From Mycobacterium marinum (lineage in GTDB: Bacteria > Actinomycetota > Actinomycetes > Mycobacteriales > Mycobacteriaceae), in assembly GCF_003391395.1 (NCBI RefSeq), contig NZ_CP024190.1, positions 2,852,001-2,916,000 on the forward strand: 64,000 nucleotides of DNA, in the 5' to 3' direction. Position 1 is the stretch's first letter. Each line of letters begins with the position of its first letter. This document shows, piece after piece, positions 1 through 9,072 of the stretch. The notes beneath the pieces are model-generated. The model was not told the origin of the DNA. It made no database searches and worked only from the letters and a program-made list of their open reading frames with translations. The translations under genes were made by a program, and so were the position numbers.

Positions 1-1335
1 ACCAATCTCGGTGCTGCACGGCAACTCCCGGGGCAGATATTGGTGCTGGGCGGTGGCGAGGCGCGCGATCTGGACCTGCCCGAGGACGCCGACGTCATCG
101 ACATGGAACAGATCGACCCGGACGCCGTCGAACTGCCCGCCTGGTATCGGCAGAACCCCGGTCTAGCAAGGGATCTGGCCTTCATCGCGTTCAGCGGAAT
201 CGGCGGTGAACTGGTGGCGAAACAGATCACCAACTATCGCTGGGCGGTGTCGGCTTTTGGAACCGCCTCAACGGCCTCCCTGGACCGCAAGGACACGGTC
301 TACGCCTTGACTCCGCTGCACCACGAGTCCGCGCTGCTGGTCAGCTTGGGCGGTGCGGTTGTTGGAGGCGCCCGCATTGCGCTGTCCCGCGGATTGCGGC
401 CAGACCGGTTCCTCAACGAAGTGCGGCGATACGGCGTGACGGTGGTTTCCTACACCTGGGCGATGCTGCGTGACGTGGTCGACAATCCCGAGTTTGCGTT
501 GCACGGTAACCACCCGGTGCGGCTGTTCATCGGCTCTGGGATGCCGACCGGACTCTGGGAGCGCGTCGTTGAGACGTTCGCACCCGCTCACGTCGTCGAG
601 TTCTTCGCTACCACCGACGGACAGGCGGTGCTGGCCAATGTGTCTGGCGCCAAGATCGGCAGCAAAGGTCGGCCGTTGCCCGGGGCTGGACGTGTTGAGC
701 TCGGTGCCTACGATGCCGAACACGACCTGATTCTGGAGAACGAGCGTGGCTTCGTGCAGATCGCCGAGGCAAACCAGGTCGGGGTGCTGCTGGCCCAATC
801 CAGAGGCCCCATCGATCCGACGGCCTCGGTCAAACGCGGGGTTTTTGCCCCCGCGGACACCTGGATATCCACCGAATACCTGTTCCGCCGCGACGAGGAC
901 GGAGACTTCTGGCTGGTGGGCCGGCGCGGCTCGGTGGCGCGCACCGCGCGCGGGATGATCTATGTCGAACCCGTCACCGACGCGCTCGGCATCATCGACG
1001 CCGTTGACCTTGCGGTCACCTACGAAGTCTCGGTCGGCGAGCATCAGCTCGCGGTATCGGCAGTGACACTGCGCCCGGGCGCGACCATCACGGGGGCCGA
1101 CCTGACCGATGCCGTGGCCGGCATGCCGATCGGCCTGGGCCCCGACCTCGTGCACGTGGTGCCGACGCTCTCGCTCAGCGCGACCTACCGTCCGACGGTC
1201 AGCGCCCTGCGGGCGGCCGGGCTTCCCAAGCCAGGACGCCAGGCATGGTATTTCGATGCCGACACCAGCGAGTTCCGACGGTTGACGCCAGCGGTACGTG
1301 CCGAACTCAGCGGCGAGGCGCCCGCCGATGCTTGA
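1..1335 (+). CDS. Acyl-CoA synthetase/lipase, C-terminal part (Rv1683-like), partial
   Basis: The reading frame is open from base 1, so the gene starts upstream of the window; only about 444 C-terminal residues are visible. The segment looks like the AMP-binding (fatty acyl-CoA/AMP ligase) half of the Rv1683 family, which in M. tuberculosis joins an N-terminal lipase-type hydrolase to an acyl-CoA synthetase half and has been linked to triacylglycerol turnover. Visible support is a YALTPLHHES segment, a GSGMPTGLWERVVETF segment typical of the ligase core, and a late GRRGSVARTARG turn. The 3' end overlaps the next gene by 8 bp, so the two are probably co-transcribed. Family is fairly sure; substrate is not shown by the sequence. 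Confidence 0.85.
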   Translation, partial: TNLGAARQLPGQILVLGGGEARDLDLPEDADVIDMEQIDPDAVELPAWYRQNPGLARDLAFIAFSGIGGELVAKQITNYRWAVSAFGTASTASLDRKDTVYALTPLHHESALLVSLGGAVVGGARIALSRGLRPDRFLNEVRRYGVTVVSYTWAMLRDVVDNPEFALHGNHPVRLFIGSGMPTGLWERVVETFAPAHVVEFFATTDGQAVLANVSGAKIGSKGRPLPGAGRVELGAYDAEHDLILENERGFVQIAEANQVGVLLAQSRGPIDPTASVKRGVFAPADTWISTEYLFRRDEDGDFWLVGRRGSVARTARGMIYVEPVTDALGIIDAVDLAVTYEVSVGEHQLAVSAVTLRPGATITGADLTDAVAGMPIGLGPDLVHVVPTLSLSATYRPTVSALRAAGLPKPGRQAWYFDADTSEFRRLTPAVRAELSGEAPADA

Positions 1336-1561
1336 CGGAAAGCTGCTCAAGATCCTGGTGTGCCCGGCCGACCGGGGTCCGCTGCTGCTCGTCGAGGACG
1401 GCGAACGGGGCCGGCTGCTCTACAACCCGCGGCTACGGCGCGCATATCGGATCGACGACGACATTCCGGTCTTGCTGATCGATCAGGCCCGCGACGTCAC
1501 CGACGATGAGCACGCTCGCTTCACGGCACCTGGCTTACCGACGGATTCGCCCGCGGGCTGA
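1328..1561 (+). CDS. Trm112-like small protein (Rv1684-like)
   Basis: A 77-residue protein with the Trm112/UPF0434 layout: LLKILVCPADRGPLLL at the N-terminus and YRIDDDIPVLL in the middle. Family members are small zinc-ribbon-like proteins that partner methyltransferases in other organisms. Only one cysteine of the usual CPxC motif remains (CPAD), so zinc binding may be lost. The ATG at 1328 lies inside the end of the upstream acyl-CoA synthetase gene, which points to translational coupling and fixes the start. A longer in-frame start at 1298 would add ten residues read from the upstream gene in another frame and is less likely. Confidence 0.85.
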   Translation: MLDGKLLKILVCPADRGPLLLVEDGERGRLLYNPRLRRAYRIDDDIPVLLIDQARDVTDDEHARFTAPGLPTDSPAG

Positions 1562-1670
1562 CGGCGCAACCCGACAATGCGGCGGGGCGTGACTACCGGA
1601 GGACGTCCCTACGGCCACAACGAACGCGACGAGGATTCGTGCCTGGGTCCGGTTCGGTAGCGTGCCACGC

Positions 1671-2043
1671 ATGGCCACTAAACTCGAGAATGTCGGCATC
1701 GCCGTTCGCGACCTCGAAGCAACGATCTCCTTTCTCACCGACCTCGGTCTCACGTCTCACCGACCTCGGTCTCACGGTCGTCGGGCGTGACACGGTCAGT
1801 GGTGAATGGACCGACACTGCCGTCGGCCTTGATGGCAATCACGCCAACGTTGCGATGCTCCGGACGCCAGACGGGCACGGTCGTCTCGAGCTCTTCGAGT
1901 ACATCCACCCAACGGCGATGGAGTCGAAGCCCACGGTGCCCAACGAGATTGGAATGCATCGGGTTGCCTTCTCGGTCGACGGCATCGAGCAGGCTCTCGA
2001 GTCCAGCCTCGGCCCGGCACACCGAACGCTCAGAGAGTGCTGA
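1671..2043 (+). pseudogene. VOC (glyoxalase-like) family gene disrupted by a 22-bp duplication
   Basis: An ATG at 1671 begins a typical VOC N-terminus (LENVGIAVRDLEATISFL) that runs into a stop at 1788 after 39 residues. The continuation of the fold, with NVAMLRTPDGHGRLELFEY and GMHRVAFSVDGIEQAL, is in the +1 frame up to 2043. The break is explained exactly by a perfect tandem 22-bp duplication at 1733-1776; removing one copy restores one frame. The C-terminal betaalphabeta portion also seems cut short, as no further VOC-like sequence follows 2043. VOC proteins are metal-dependent lyases, dioxygenases or resistance proteins; which this was is not visible. Probably non-functional. Confidence 0.75.
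1733..1776 (+). repeat. Perfect 22-bp tandem duplication
   Basis: Two adjacent identical 22-bp copies occupy 1733-1754 and 1755-1776. Since 22 is not a multiple of three, the duplication shifts the frame of the VOC gene. Confidence 0.95.
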
Positions 2044-2215
2044 GAGTCTTGGTGTGCCGGGCTGGCCGGCGTCGGCTGTCATATCTGGGTGGCGGTAGGT
2101 TTGCCTGGCCCCCCATGGCTGAGCCGTGTCTACCGCAGCGCGGGCGAGGGCCTGGTGTTGTTGGTCGATCGGCCCCACCGCCTCATCGACGTCATCGCTG
2201 ACGAGCGCGCTCGTT

Positions 2216-2839
2216 TCATGATGCAATCTCCTCTGGCAGTTCACCGGTGAGGTAGCGCTGCAGGGTGGGAGCGATGGCCTGTGCGACCTGGTCGGCCGGC
2301 AGTGAGGCGAAGGGCTCGATCTTGACGATGTGGCGAGCCATCACCACTCCCAGCAGTTGGGAGGTCACGAACTGGGCCCGGATCCTGCCGGTTCCCGTGG
2401 GGGAGTCGACTCGCGAACCTACTTCGCTCGTCACCACCTCCTGCAGGAAAGAGCGTGCCAGATTCGATTCGGTGCCTGCCATCAACGCCCGCAGGGTCGC
2501 GATGAGCCCGGTGCCCAGCTCGGAATCCCACAGTGGCAGCAACACGGACGGCAGCTTGAGCCCGAGTTCGTCAACCGGGGTTTCGACAATCTGCTCGAGC
2601 ACCACGGTCGGATCGATGGGGATTTGGATTGCGGCAGCGAACAGCTGTTGTTTGGTGCCGTAGTAGTGATGCACAAGAGCGGCATCCACGCCGGCGGCCG
2701 CAGCCACCGACCGGACCGAGGTTCGGTCAAGACCATTGCGCGCAAAGAGTTCTCGCGCACAGCTCAGGATGTGTTCCCTGGTGTTTGAGGTGCCGGTGGG
2801 GCGTCCAGGTCGCCGGCGTCCGGTGTTTGTCGTTTCCAC
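2216..2839 (-). CDS. TetR family regulator (Rv1685c-like)
   Basis: A 207-aa transcriptional repressor-type protein. Residues about 17-65 form the TetR helix-turn-helix: an REHILSCARELFARNG helix, then TSVRSVAAAAGVDAALVHHY with the usual YGTKQQLF ending. The C-terminal ligand-binding half is variable as in the family. GTG at 2839 is chosen because it lies one base after the stop of the ABC permease gene upstream, gives the length known for Rv1685c, and the longer reading to 3034 only adds non-TetR sequence lying over the permease gene. It is the last gene of an exporter operon, so it probably controls that ABC transporter in response to its substrate; the ligand is unknown. Confidence 0.88.
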   Translation of the reverse strand: METTNTGRRRPGRPTGTSNTREHILSCARELFARNGLDRTSVRSVAAAAGVDAALVHHYYGTKQQLFAAAIQIPIDPTVVLEQIVETPVDELGLKLPSVLLPLWDSELGTGLIATLRALMAGTESNLARSFLQEVVTSEVGSRVDSPTGTGRIRAQFVTSQLLGVVMARHIVKIEPFASLPADQVAQAIAPTLQRYLTGELPEEIAS

Positions 2840-2840
2840 G

Positions 2841-3662
2841 CTAGGACGTCCGTCGGCGTAGGGTTGCGGCGGCCAGGCAAAGGGATGCGACCGCGAAAAC
2901 CACCACGACGACGATGTCGCGAAGAGCGATGTAGGTGAGCTCGGGATGAGCTCCCACTTGCTGCAAGGCTTCCAGAGCGTAGCTTGCGGGCATGGCGTTG
3001 CTGACCCACTCGAGCCAGGTGGGCATGACCGCACGAGGGACGATGATGCCGGCCAGCAGCAACTGCGGCACCATCACCAAGGGGATGAACTGCACGGCCT
3101 GAAACTCCGTGCGGGCGAAGGCGCTGAACAACAATCCCAAACCCACTCCCAGAATGGCGTTGACGACAGCGATTACGAAGACCCACACGGGACTGCCCGC
3201 GGTGTCGAATCCCAGAAGCCAAAACGACACGATGCAAGCCACCGTGGCTTGTGCGGCCGCCGCGAGCGAAAATGCTGTGCCGTAACCGGCCAGCATGTCC
3301 AGCCGCCGCAGCGGCGTGGTCAGTACGCGCTCCAACGTCCCAGATGCCCGCTCTCGCTGCATCGTGATCGAGGTGATGATGAACATCACGAAAAGCGGGA
3401 ACAGACCCAGCAGGATCAAACATGCGTTGTTGAACGGCGTTTGCGTGCCGGGGCGGTGGGGGGCATTTTCGAACATGAAATACATCAGCGTGATCACCAG
3501 CACCGGCACCAGCAGGATCATCGCAACGCTGCGGTGATCGGCGGCGAGCTGACGCAGGATTCGCGTCGTGGTAGCGGTGTACGCGCGCGGGCCTATTCGG
3601 CCTGGTGCGTGGTGGTGTGGCGGCGGATCATGGAGAGAAACGCCTCCTCCAGCGACATGCAT
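2841..3662 (-). CDS. ABC-2 type permease (Rv1686c-like)
   Basis: Integral membrane subunit of an ABC exporter with about six hydrophobic segments, e.g. MILLVPVLVITLMYFMF near the start and LILLGLFPLFVMFIITSI. The RERASGTLERVLTTPLRR stretch is typical of ABC-2 permeases of the drug/polyketide export class. The start is uncertain. ATG 3662 overlaps the ATPase gene by 70 bp; an internal ATG at 3521 gives 226 aa, the length annotated for Rv1686c, but would delete residues just before the first membrane helix. Translational coupling to the ATPase stop at 3593-3595 is likely. It pairs with the ATPase encoded immediately upstream. Confidence 0.85.
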   Translation of the reverse strand: MHVAGGGVSLHDPPPHHHAPGRIGPRAYTATTTRILRQLAADHRSVAMILLVPVLVITLMYFMFENAPHRPGTQTPFNNACLILLGLFPLFVMFIITSITMQRERASGTLERVLTTPLRRLDMLAGYGTAFSLAAAAQATVACIVSFWLLGFDTAGSPVWVFVIAVVNAILGVGLGLLFSAFARTEFQAVQFIPLVMVPQLLLAGIIVPRAVMPTWLEWVSNAMPASYALEALQQVGAHPELTYIALRDIVVVVVFAVASLCLAAATLRRRTS

Positions 3663-4360
3663 CCGGTGTCCTTCCGTAGTTGGGACGGGGTGGTGTGCGC
3701 CACTAGGCGGCCAGCACGCATCAGCAGCAGATCGCCGCAGTGCTCGGCTTCATCCATGACGTGGCTGGAAATCAGCAATGTCGTTCGGGCGCGGGCTAGC
3801 TCGGTGAACTGCTGCCAAAGATCCACGCGCAAAACGGGATCCAGGCCCACCGTAGGTTCGTCGAGGACAAGCAACGTGGGGTGACACACCAGCGCGCACG
3901 CCAGCGACACCCGGGTTCGCTGTCCGCCGGACAAGTTGGCGCAGTAGTCGGTGCGGTGATCGGTCAGGCCCACTCGCGCGATCGCATCATCGGCGGCTTG
4001 CCTGTTGTAGCCGTAGAGGGCGGCGAAGTAACGGACGTTGTCGATGATTCGCAGGTCGTGGTAGATCGCTGGATCTTGTGGCAGATATCCGACCTGGCGG
4101 CGCAGCACGGCAGAACCGGCCGGATGACCCAGCACGGTGACGGTTCCCGACGTCACGATCTGGGTGCCGACGATGCTGCGCATCAGGGTGGTCTTGCCGC
4201 ACCCGGATGGCCCGAGCAGCCCGGTGATGGTGCCGCGCGCAATGTCGACCGAGAGGTCGTGCAGCGCGGAGTGTTTGCCGCGGATTACTCGTAGGTGCTT
4301 GATGCTGACAGCCGGCTGTGACCCACCTGTTAGCGATTCAACGCTTGTTGAAGTCACCAT
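3593..4360 (-). CDS. ABC transporter ATP-binding protein (Rv1687c-like)
   Basis: A 255-aa nucleotide-binding subunit. Walker A GPSGCGKTT, Q-loop in YLPQDPAIYHDL, signature LSGGQRTR, Walker B LLVLDEPTVGLDP and the switch histidine in LLISSHVMDEAEHC are all intact. This set and the gene order match DrrA-like exporters for lipids or drugs. ATG 4360 is preferred over the upstream start at 4510, because the added residues would read antisense across the divergent mpg gene, and 255 aa equals the Rv1687c length. First gene of the ATPase-permease-TetR operon; the promoter must lie in the short gap before mpg. Confidence 0.9.
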   Translation of the reverse strand: MVTSTSVESLTGGSQPAVSIKHLRVIRGKHSALHDLSVDIARGTITGLLGPSGCGKTTLMRSIVGTQIVTSGTVTVLGHPAGSAVLRRQVGYLPQDPAIYHDLRIIDNVRYFAALYGYNRQAADDAIARVGLTDHRTDYCANLSGGQRTRVSLACALVCHPTLLVLDEPTVGLDPVLRVDLWQQFTELARARTTLLISSHVMDEAEHCGDLLLMRAGRLVAHTTPSQLRKDTGCMSLEEAFLSMIRRHTTTHQAE

Positions 4361-4418
4361 GCGATGAATAGTCAACCTAGAAGTGGGGTTTGTCAAGAGG
4401 AAGGGCACAATCGCTGCG

Positions 4419-5030
4419 ATGAGCGCTGAGCAACTGCTGGTCGACCCGGTATCTGCCGCACATCGACTGCTCGGGGCGACCATCGCCGCGCGGGGGGTGT
4501 GCGGCGTCATCGTCGAGGTCGAGGCCTACGGCGGGGTTCCCGACGGCCCGTGGCCCGACGCGGCGGCCCATTCCTATCGCGGACCCAGTGCGCGCAACTG
4601 CGTCATGTTCGGTCCACCCGGTCGGCTCTACACCTACCGCAGCCACGGAATCCACGTATGCGCCAACGTCGCGTGTGGTCCCGACGGTACGGCCGCGGCG
4701 GTGCTGCTCAGGGCGTGCGCCATTGGCTGCGGTACCGATGTCGCCCGGTCCCGCCGGGGTGAGCTGGTTGCCACCGCCGCGCTCGGGCGTGGTCCGGGAA
4801 ACCTGTGTTCGGCGCTAGGGATCACCATGGATGACAACGGGATTGATTTATTTGACCCGGCCAGTCCGGTCACGCTGCAGCTGCACGAACCGGTTGCGGC
4901 GGCCTCAGGGCCGCGGGTGGGGATCAGCCGCGCCGCCGACCGGCACTGGCGGTTGTGGTTGGCCGACCGTCCGGAGGTGTCGGCGTATCGACGAAGTCCA
5001 CGAGCACCCGCTCTCGGGGCCAGCGACTAG
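4419..5030 (+). CDS. mpg: 3-methyladenine DNA glycosylase
   Basis: A 203-aa AAG/MPG family base-excision repair enzyme that removes alkylated purines from DNA. The family pattern is clear: IVEVEAYGG near residue 30 contains the catalytic-site glutamate region, followed by AAHSYRGPSARNCVMFG, LYTYRSHGIHVCANV and ALGRGPGNLCSALGI. ATG 4419 gives the same length as Rv1688; a start at 4383 adds 12 residues without family support. It is divergent from the ABC exporter and stands immediately before tyrS (11-bp gap), as in M. tuberculosis. Confidence 0.92.
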   Translation: MSAEQLLVDPVSAAHRLLGATIAARGVCGVIVEVEAYGGVPDGPWPDAAAHSYRGPSARNCVMFGPPGRLYTYRSHGIHVCANVACGPDGTAAAVLLRACAIGCGTDVARSRRGELVATAALGRGPGNLCSALGITMDDNGIDLFDPASPVTLQLHEPVAAASGPRVGISRAADRHWRLWLADRPEVSAYRRSPRAPALGASD

Positions 5031-5041
5031 AGTCTTGCGCG

Positions 5042-6334
5042 ATGTCTTCAAACTCTTCTGGGTCAGCTGGGATCCTCGACGAGCTGGGCTGGCGCGGCTT
5101 GATCGCCCAGTCCACCGACCTTGACGCGCTGGCCGCCGACGCACAGCGCCCGCCGCTGACGGTTTATGCCGGTTTCGACCCCACCGCGGCAAGCCTTCAT
5201 GCCGGACACCTGGTGCCGCTATTGGCGTTGCGGCGATTTCAGCGAGCGGGCCATCGTCCCATCGTGTTGGCTGGTGGGGCCACCGGGATGATTGGCGACC
5301 CTCGCGACATCGGTGAGCGCAGTCTCAACGACGCCGATACCGTGGCCAACTGGACCGAGCGGATCCGCGGCCAGCTGGAACGCTTCGTCGACTTCGACGG
5401 ATCTCCCACCGGCGCGATCGTCGAGAACAACCTCGAATGGACCGCCGCCATGTCGACCGTCGAGTTTCTGCGTGACGTCGGCAAACACTTCTCGGTGAAC
5501 GTGATGCTGGATCGGGACACCATCCGGCGGCGGCTGGAGGGGGAGGGGATCTCCTACACCGAGTTCAGCTACATGCTGCTGCAGGCCAACGACTACGTCG
5601 AACTGCACCGGCGCCACGGCTGCACGCTGCAGATCGGCGGATCGGATCAGTGGGGCAACATCATCGCTGGCGTCCGCCTGGTGCGCCAGAAGTCGGGTGC
5701 GGCGGTGCACGCCCTCACGGTCCCGCTGGTGACCGCCGCCGATGGCACCAAGTTCGGCAAGTCGACCGGCGGCGGCAGCCTTTGGCTGGACCCCGAGATG
5801 ACCAGCCCGTACGCCTGGTATCAGTACTTCGTCAACACCGCCGACGCGGATGTGATCCGCTACCTGCGGTGGTTCACCTTCCTGGCTGCCGAGGAACTGG
5901 CCGAGCTGGAGCAGGCCACCGCCGAGCGGCCCCACCAGCGCGCCGCCCAACGCCGGCTGGCGGCCGAACTCACCACCCTGGTGCATGGGGAGGCGGCTAC
6001 CGAGGCCGTCGAGCACGCCAGCCGAGCGCTTTTCGGCCATGGCGAGTTGAGCCGGCTCGACGAGGCGACTCTGGGTGCGGCACTGCGCGAGACGAGCATC
6101 GCCGAACTCGCGCCGGACACTCCGGACGGCATCGTGGATCTGCTGGTGGCCACCGGGCTTTCGGCCAGCAAGGGCGCGGCGCGGCGCACCATCGGCGAAG
6201 GAGGGGTGTCGGTCAACAACATTCGGGTCGAGACCGATGAGTGGGTACCGCAGACTTCGGACTTCCTGCACGGGCGCTGGCTGGTGCTGCGCCGTGGCAA
6301 GCGGAACATCGCCGGAGTGGAACGCGTCGGCTGA
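5042..6334 (+). CDS. tyrS: Tyrosyl-tRNA synthetase
   Basis: A 430-aa class I aminoacyl-tRNA synthetase that charges tRNA-Tyr. The HIGH-type motif appears as HAGHLVPL near residue 55, the tyrosine/ATP site as QIGGSDQWGNI, and the KMSKS loop as KFGKSTGG. A C-terminal S4-like RNA-binding domain follows (SASKGAARRTIGEGGVSVN). ATG 5042 fits the family N-terminus (GILDELGWRGLIAQST); longer in-frame starts read into mpg. Last backbone gene before island 1. Confidence 0.96.
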   Translation: MSSNSSGSAGILDELGWRGLIAQSTDLDALAADAQRPPLTVYAGFDPTAASLHAGHLVPLLALRRFQRAGHRPIVLAGGATGMIGDPRDIGERSLNDADTVANWTERIRGQLERFVDFDGSPTGAIVENNLEWTAAMSTVEFLRDVGKHFSVNVMLDRDTIRRRLEGEGISYTEFSYMLLQANDYVELHRRHGCTLQIGGSDQWGNIIAGVRLVRQKSGAAVHALTVPLVTAADGTKFGKSTGGGSLWLDPEMTSPYAWYQYFVNTADADVIRYLRWFTFLAAEELAELEQATAERPHQRAAQRRLAAELTTLVHGEAATEAVEHASRALFGHGELSRLDEATLGAALRETSIAELAPDTPDGIVDLLVATGLSASKGAARRTIGEGGVSVNNIRVETDEWVPQTSDFLHGRWLVLRRGKRNIAGVERVG

Positions 6335-7209
6335 GCGGCTCTTTCCCGGTGAGCGAAATGCATAGTCGAGCATTTTCAAAGCACTGGGCGCTGCCGGGCG
6401 GCTATTCGCGGCTTACCGCGAATGAAAACTGGAATTGATTGGAGAACGGCTTGGTGGGGGCCAAGCCGGGGGTCGCCAAGCGCGGTGGACACCCGATAAT
6501 TGACTGATAGCCGTGCAGCTCGCCTCATGGTAATTCGAAGCCCGGCTGTCGCGTCGGCGCCGCGCAACGGCGCCGGTGTGTCCAGCGGATAGAACTTCGT
6601 TGCCGCCCGCCCGGGTCCGTACCCCATGGCGCGCGGCAATAGTGTTGGCTGGCAGCCATTTCCGAGGGGCGGTGGGCCGTGCCTTGGTGGGGATCAATAC
6701 CCCTCGATCAACCGATCCCCACCGTGACAGTGCGTCTCGAGCGATCAGCTCACTCAACGACCTCGTCGGCGCTCAGGCCGGCATAGAAGGCCGAGTAGGT
6801 GGTTTCGGTCTCGCGGAAAAGCAGTTCAATGGCCACGTCAAAGTTCCCAATCTTCGGTGTGAATTTCCTAAAACAGAATGGTATTTTAGTATTCTGTTCC
6901 AGATATCTTTATGGACGCGGATAGTTTAAAACAATATTTGTGATATATGAAATTAATCCGCCGGTTGTGGGAAGTCGTTGTCCCCCGATTGTGGGACGTG
7001 ATTCGGTGGCCCTATCAATGTAATTCCATTGACTTTGCATAGCCATCCACGCCTCGGCCGTCGCGGCCGTCTACCCTGAAGGCGCAGGGGCCCAATGCAT
7101 TTGGCCGTCAAGGAAGTGTCCGATGAGTGGCCGGTAACAGTGCAATAGTCTTCGGGGCCCGGAAAGCCGCACGAGGCCGGGCCGGACGGGGGAGCGGGGC
7201 GGGCCGGAA
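6335..7209. other. Gene-free region downstream of tyrS
   Basis: No convincing gene in 875 bases; short open frames here lack family features. The left part is GC-rich. The stretch 6850-7030 is markedly AT-rich and contains the palindrome at 6980-6997. This is the left edge of the island separating tyrS from lprJ. Confidence 0.6.
6980..6997. repeat. GTCCCCCGA-type palindrome, copy 1 (imperfect)
   Basis: GTCCCCCGATTGTGGGAC, an imperfect 18-bp palindrome. Stronger copies occur at 17218-17247 and 42773-42790, all outside genes. Confidence 0.6.
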
Positions 7210-9072
7210 TCAGCCCGGCTGGCCCGGCGCCCCATCGAGTCCGGTGTGTCCGTTTGCGCCCGCACCCCCGCTGGCCCCGGATCCCTGGGCGGTACCTCCG
7301 GCACCTCCGGCGCCGCCCGCGCCGCCGGCGCCTCCCGCCCCGGCTGCGCCGCCGGCCCCGATCGAGCCGGTCCCGCCGGCCGCACCGATCAAGCCACCGC
7401 GACCGCCCGCACCGGCAACCGCGCCGGCCGCGCCGCCATTACCGCCGTCGCCGCCGTCGCCGCCGTCGCCGCCGTGACCGCCCTCGCCGGCAACGGATGC
7501 CGTCGAGGACGATGAGGTGTTGCCGCCAATCCCGCCAATCCCGCCGGCGCCGCCGGCGCCGCCGGTGCCGCCGACCCCGCCGGTGCCCGAGACTCCACCC
7601 GCGCCACCGGAACCGATCAACCACCCGCCGTTTCCGCCGTTACCGCCAGTGCCGCCGGCCCCGCCCGTTCCGCCGATCGCGGTCGAGTCTGCCCCATAGC
7701 CGCCATCGCCGCCTTGTTGTCCGGTGGCGGTGCCATCGCTACCGCCGATGGCGAATCCGGCGTTACCTCCATCGCCTCCGGTTCCGCCGGCGGCGCCGGC
7801 GCCACCCATGCCTCCGGTGCCCCCGACGCCTCCGGTACCACCGTTGCCGAACAGTAGGCCGGCATTGCCGCCCTGGCCGCCGGTCCCTCCCGTGCCGCCG
7901 TCGCCGCCGGCCACGCTGCTGGCGAAGCCGGCGCCGCCGCGCCCGCCGACCCCGCCGACGGCGTCACCCTGGTTGGCATGTCCGTCGCCACCCCAGCCGC
8001 CCGCGCCGCCGGCACCACCGGCAACCTGGGCATCGCCCCCGTTGCCACCATTTCCGCCGGTGGCCGACGGCTGCGGTGCATCGGTCTGACCGGAGGTGTC
8101 TCCGCTGCCGCCGTTGCCGCCCATGCCGCCATTGGCGCCGTCGCCGCCCTTGCCGCCATCGCCGCCCAGGGCGCTGTTCTGGTTGGATGAGGTTGCGCTG
8201 CCGCCCTGCCCGCCAACGCCGCCGTTTTGGATGGTGCTGCCCGCGGCGCCTTCCGACCCGTTGCCGCCGGTGAGGGGGTTGGCGGCGGGATCGTCGGTGG
8301 TGGTCACATCTTGGCCGGCTGTGCCCGGGTTTGCGGTGTCGAAGACCAGGGGGTTGGAGCCGTTCGTTCCGGCCACGCCGGTGCCGCCTTGTCCGCCGGC
8401 GCCGCCGCTGCCGAACAGCAAGGCGCTACCTCCGTTGCCTCCAGCTCCGGCCATGCCGCCGTTGAAGCCGAGTGTGGCGGTGCCGCCCATTCCGCCGGTG
8501 CCGCCGTTGCCGAACAACAGCCCACCGGTGCCGCCATTGCCCCCAGCCGAACCGGCGCCGCCGGTTCCGCCATTACCGCCATCGCCGAATAGCCCCGCGG
8601 ATCCACCGCCGCCGCCGGCTTGGCCGAAATCGCCGGCCGCGCCGTTGCCGCCGTTGCCGATCAAGAGTCCGCCGTCCCTTCCGTCTTGTCCGGGGTAGGT
8701 GCCGTTGGAGCCGTTGCCGATCAGCGGACGCCCAAGGATGGCCTGGGTGGGCGCATTGATGAGGTCGAGCAGTGGTTGCAGTGGTGAGGCGTTGGTGGCT
8801 TCGGCCGTCGCGTACAGGTTTGAGCCGTTGGCCAGAATCCGCACGAAGTCGTCGTGAAATGCGGCCATCTGGGAACCCAGCGATTGGTATTGCTGGGCGT
8901 GTGTCCCGAACAACGTGGCCACGGCGGTCGACACTTCATCGGCGGCCGCGGCGGCGATCGCGGTGGTCGACGCCGACGCCGCCGCATTGGCGGCGCTGAT
9001 CGTCGAACCGATCCCGGCCAGATCGGTCGCTGCCGCCGAAATCAGCTCCGGCGCTGTGATGACAAACGACAC
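7210..9072 (-). CDS. PE_PGRS family protein (620 aa)
   Basis: Residues 1 to about 95 form a PE domain (SFVITAPELISAAATDLAGI, helical and alanine-rich, with the YxxxD/E-type region near residue 85). A GRPLIGNG linker follows, then about 480 residues of PGRS Gly-Gly-Ala/Gly-Asn repeats up to the stop with no distinct C-terminal domain. PE proteins are exported by ESX-5 to the cell surface. GTG 9072 is chosen because it begins the PE domain and is preceded by GGGAG at a good distance; an upstream ATG at 9177 adds basic non-PE sequence. The long plus-strand open frames across this gene are GC-rich shadows. Repeat tracts are prone to length change. Confidence 0.92.
   Translation of the reverse strand: MSFVITAPELISAAATDLAGIGSTISAANAAASASTTAIAAAAADEVSTAVATLFGTHAQQYQSLGSQMAAFHDDFVRILANGSNLYATAEATNASPLQPLLDLINAPTQAILGRPLIGNGSNGTYPGQDGRDGGLLIGNGGNGAAGDFGQAGGGGGSAGLFGDGGNGGTGGAGSAGGNGGTGGLLFGNGGTGGMGGTATLGFNGGMAGAGGNGGSALLFGSGGAGGQGGTGVAGTNGSNPLVFDTANPGTAGQDVTTTDDPAANPLTGGNGSEGAAGSTIQNGGVGGQGGSATSSNQNSALGGDGGKGGDGANGGMGGNGGSGDTSGQTDAPQPSATGGNGGNGGDAQVAGGAGGAGGWGGDGHANQGDAVGGVGGRGGAGFASSVAGGDGGTGGTGGQGGNAGLLFGNGGTGGVGGTGGMGGAGAAGGTGGDGGNAGFAIGGSDGTATGQQGGDGGYGADSTAIGGTGGAGGTGGNGGNGGWLIGSGGAGGVSGTGGVGGTGGAGGAGGIGGIGGNTSSSSTASVAGEGGHGGDGGDGGDGGNGGAAGAVAGAGGRGGLIGAAGGTGSIGAGGAAGAGGAGGAGGAGGAGGTAQGSGASGGAGANGHTGLDGAPGQPG

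Noticed and set aside
7254..8698. Long plus-strand open frames across the PE_PGRS gene (Arg- and Pro-rich)
   Set aside because: They are complements of Gly-rich PGRS codons; no domains, and the minus-strand PE start is clear.
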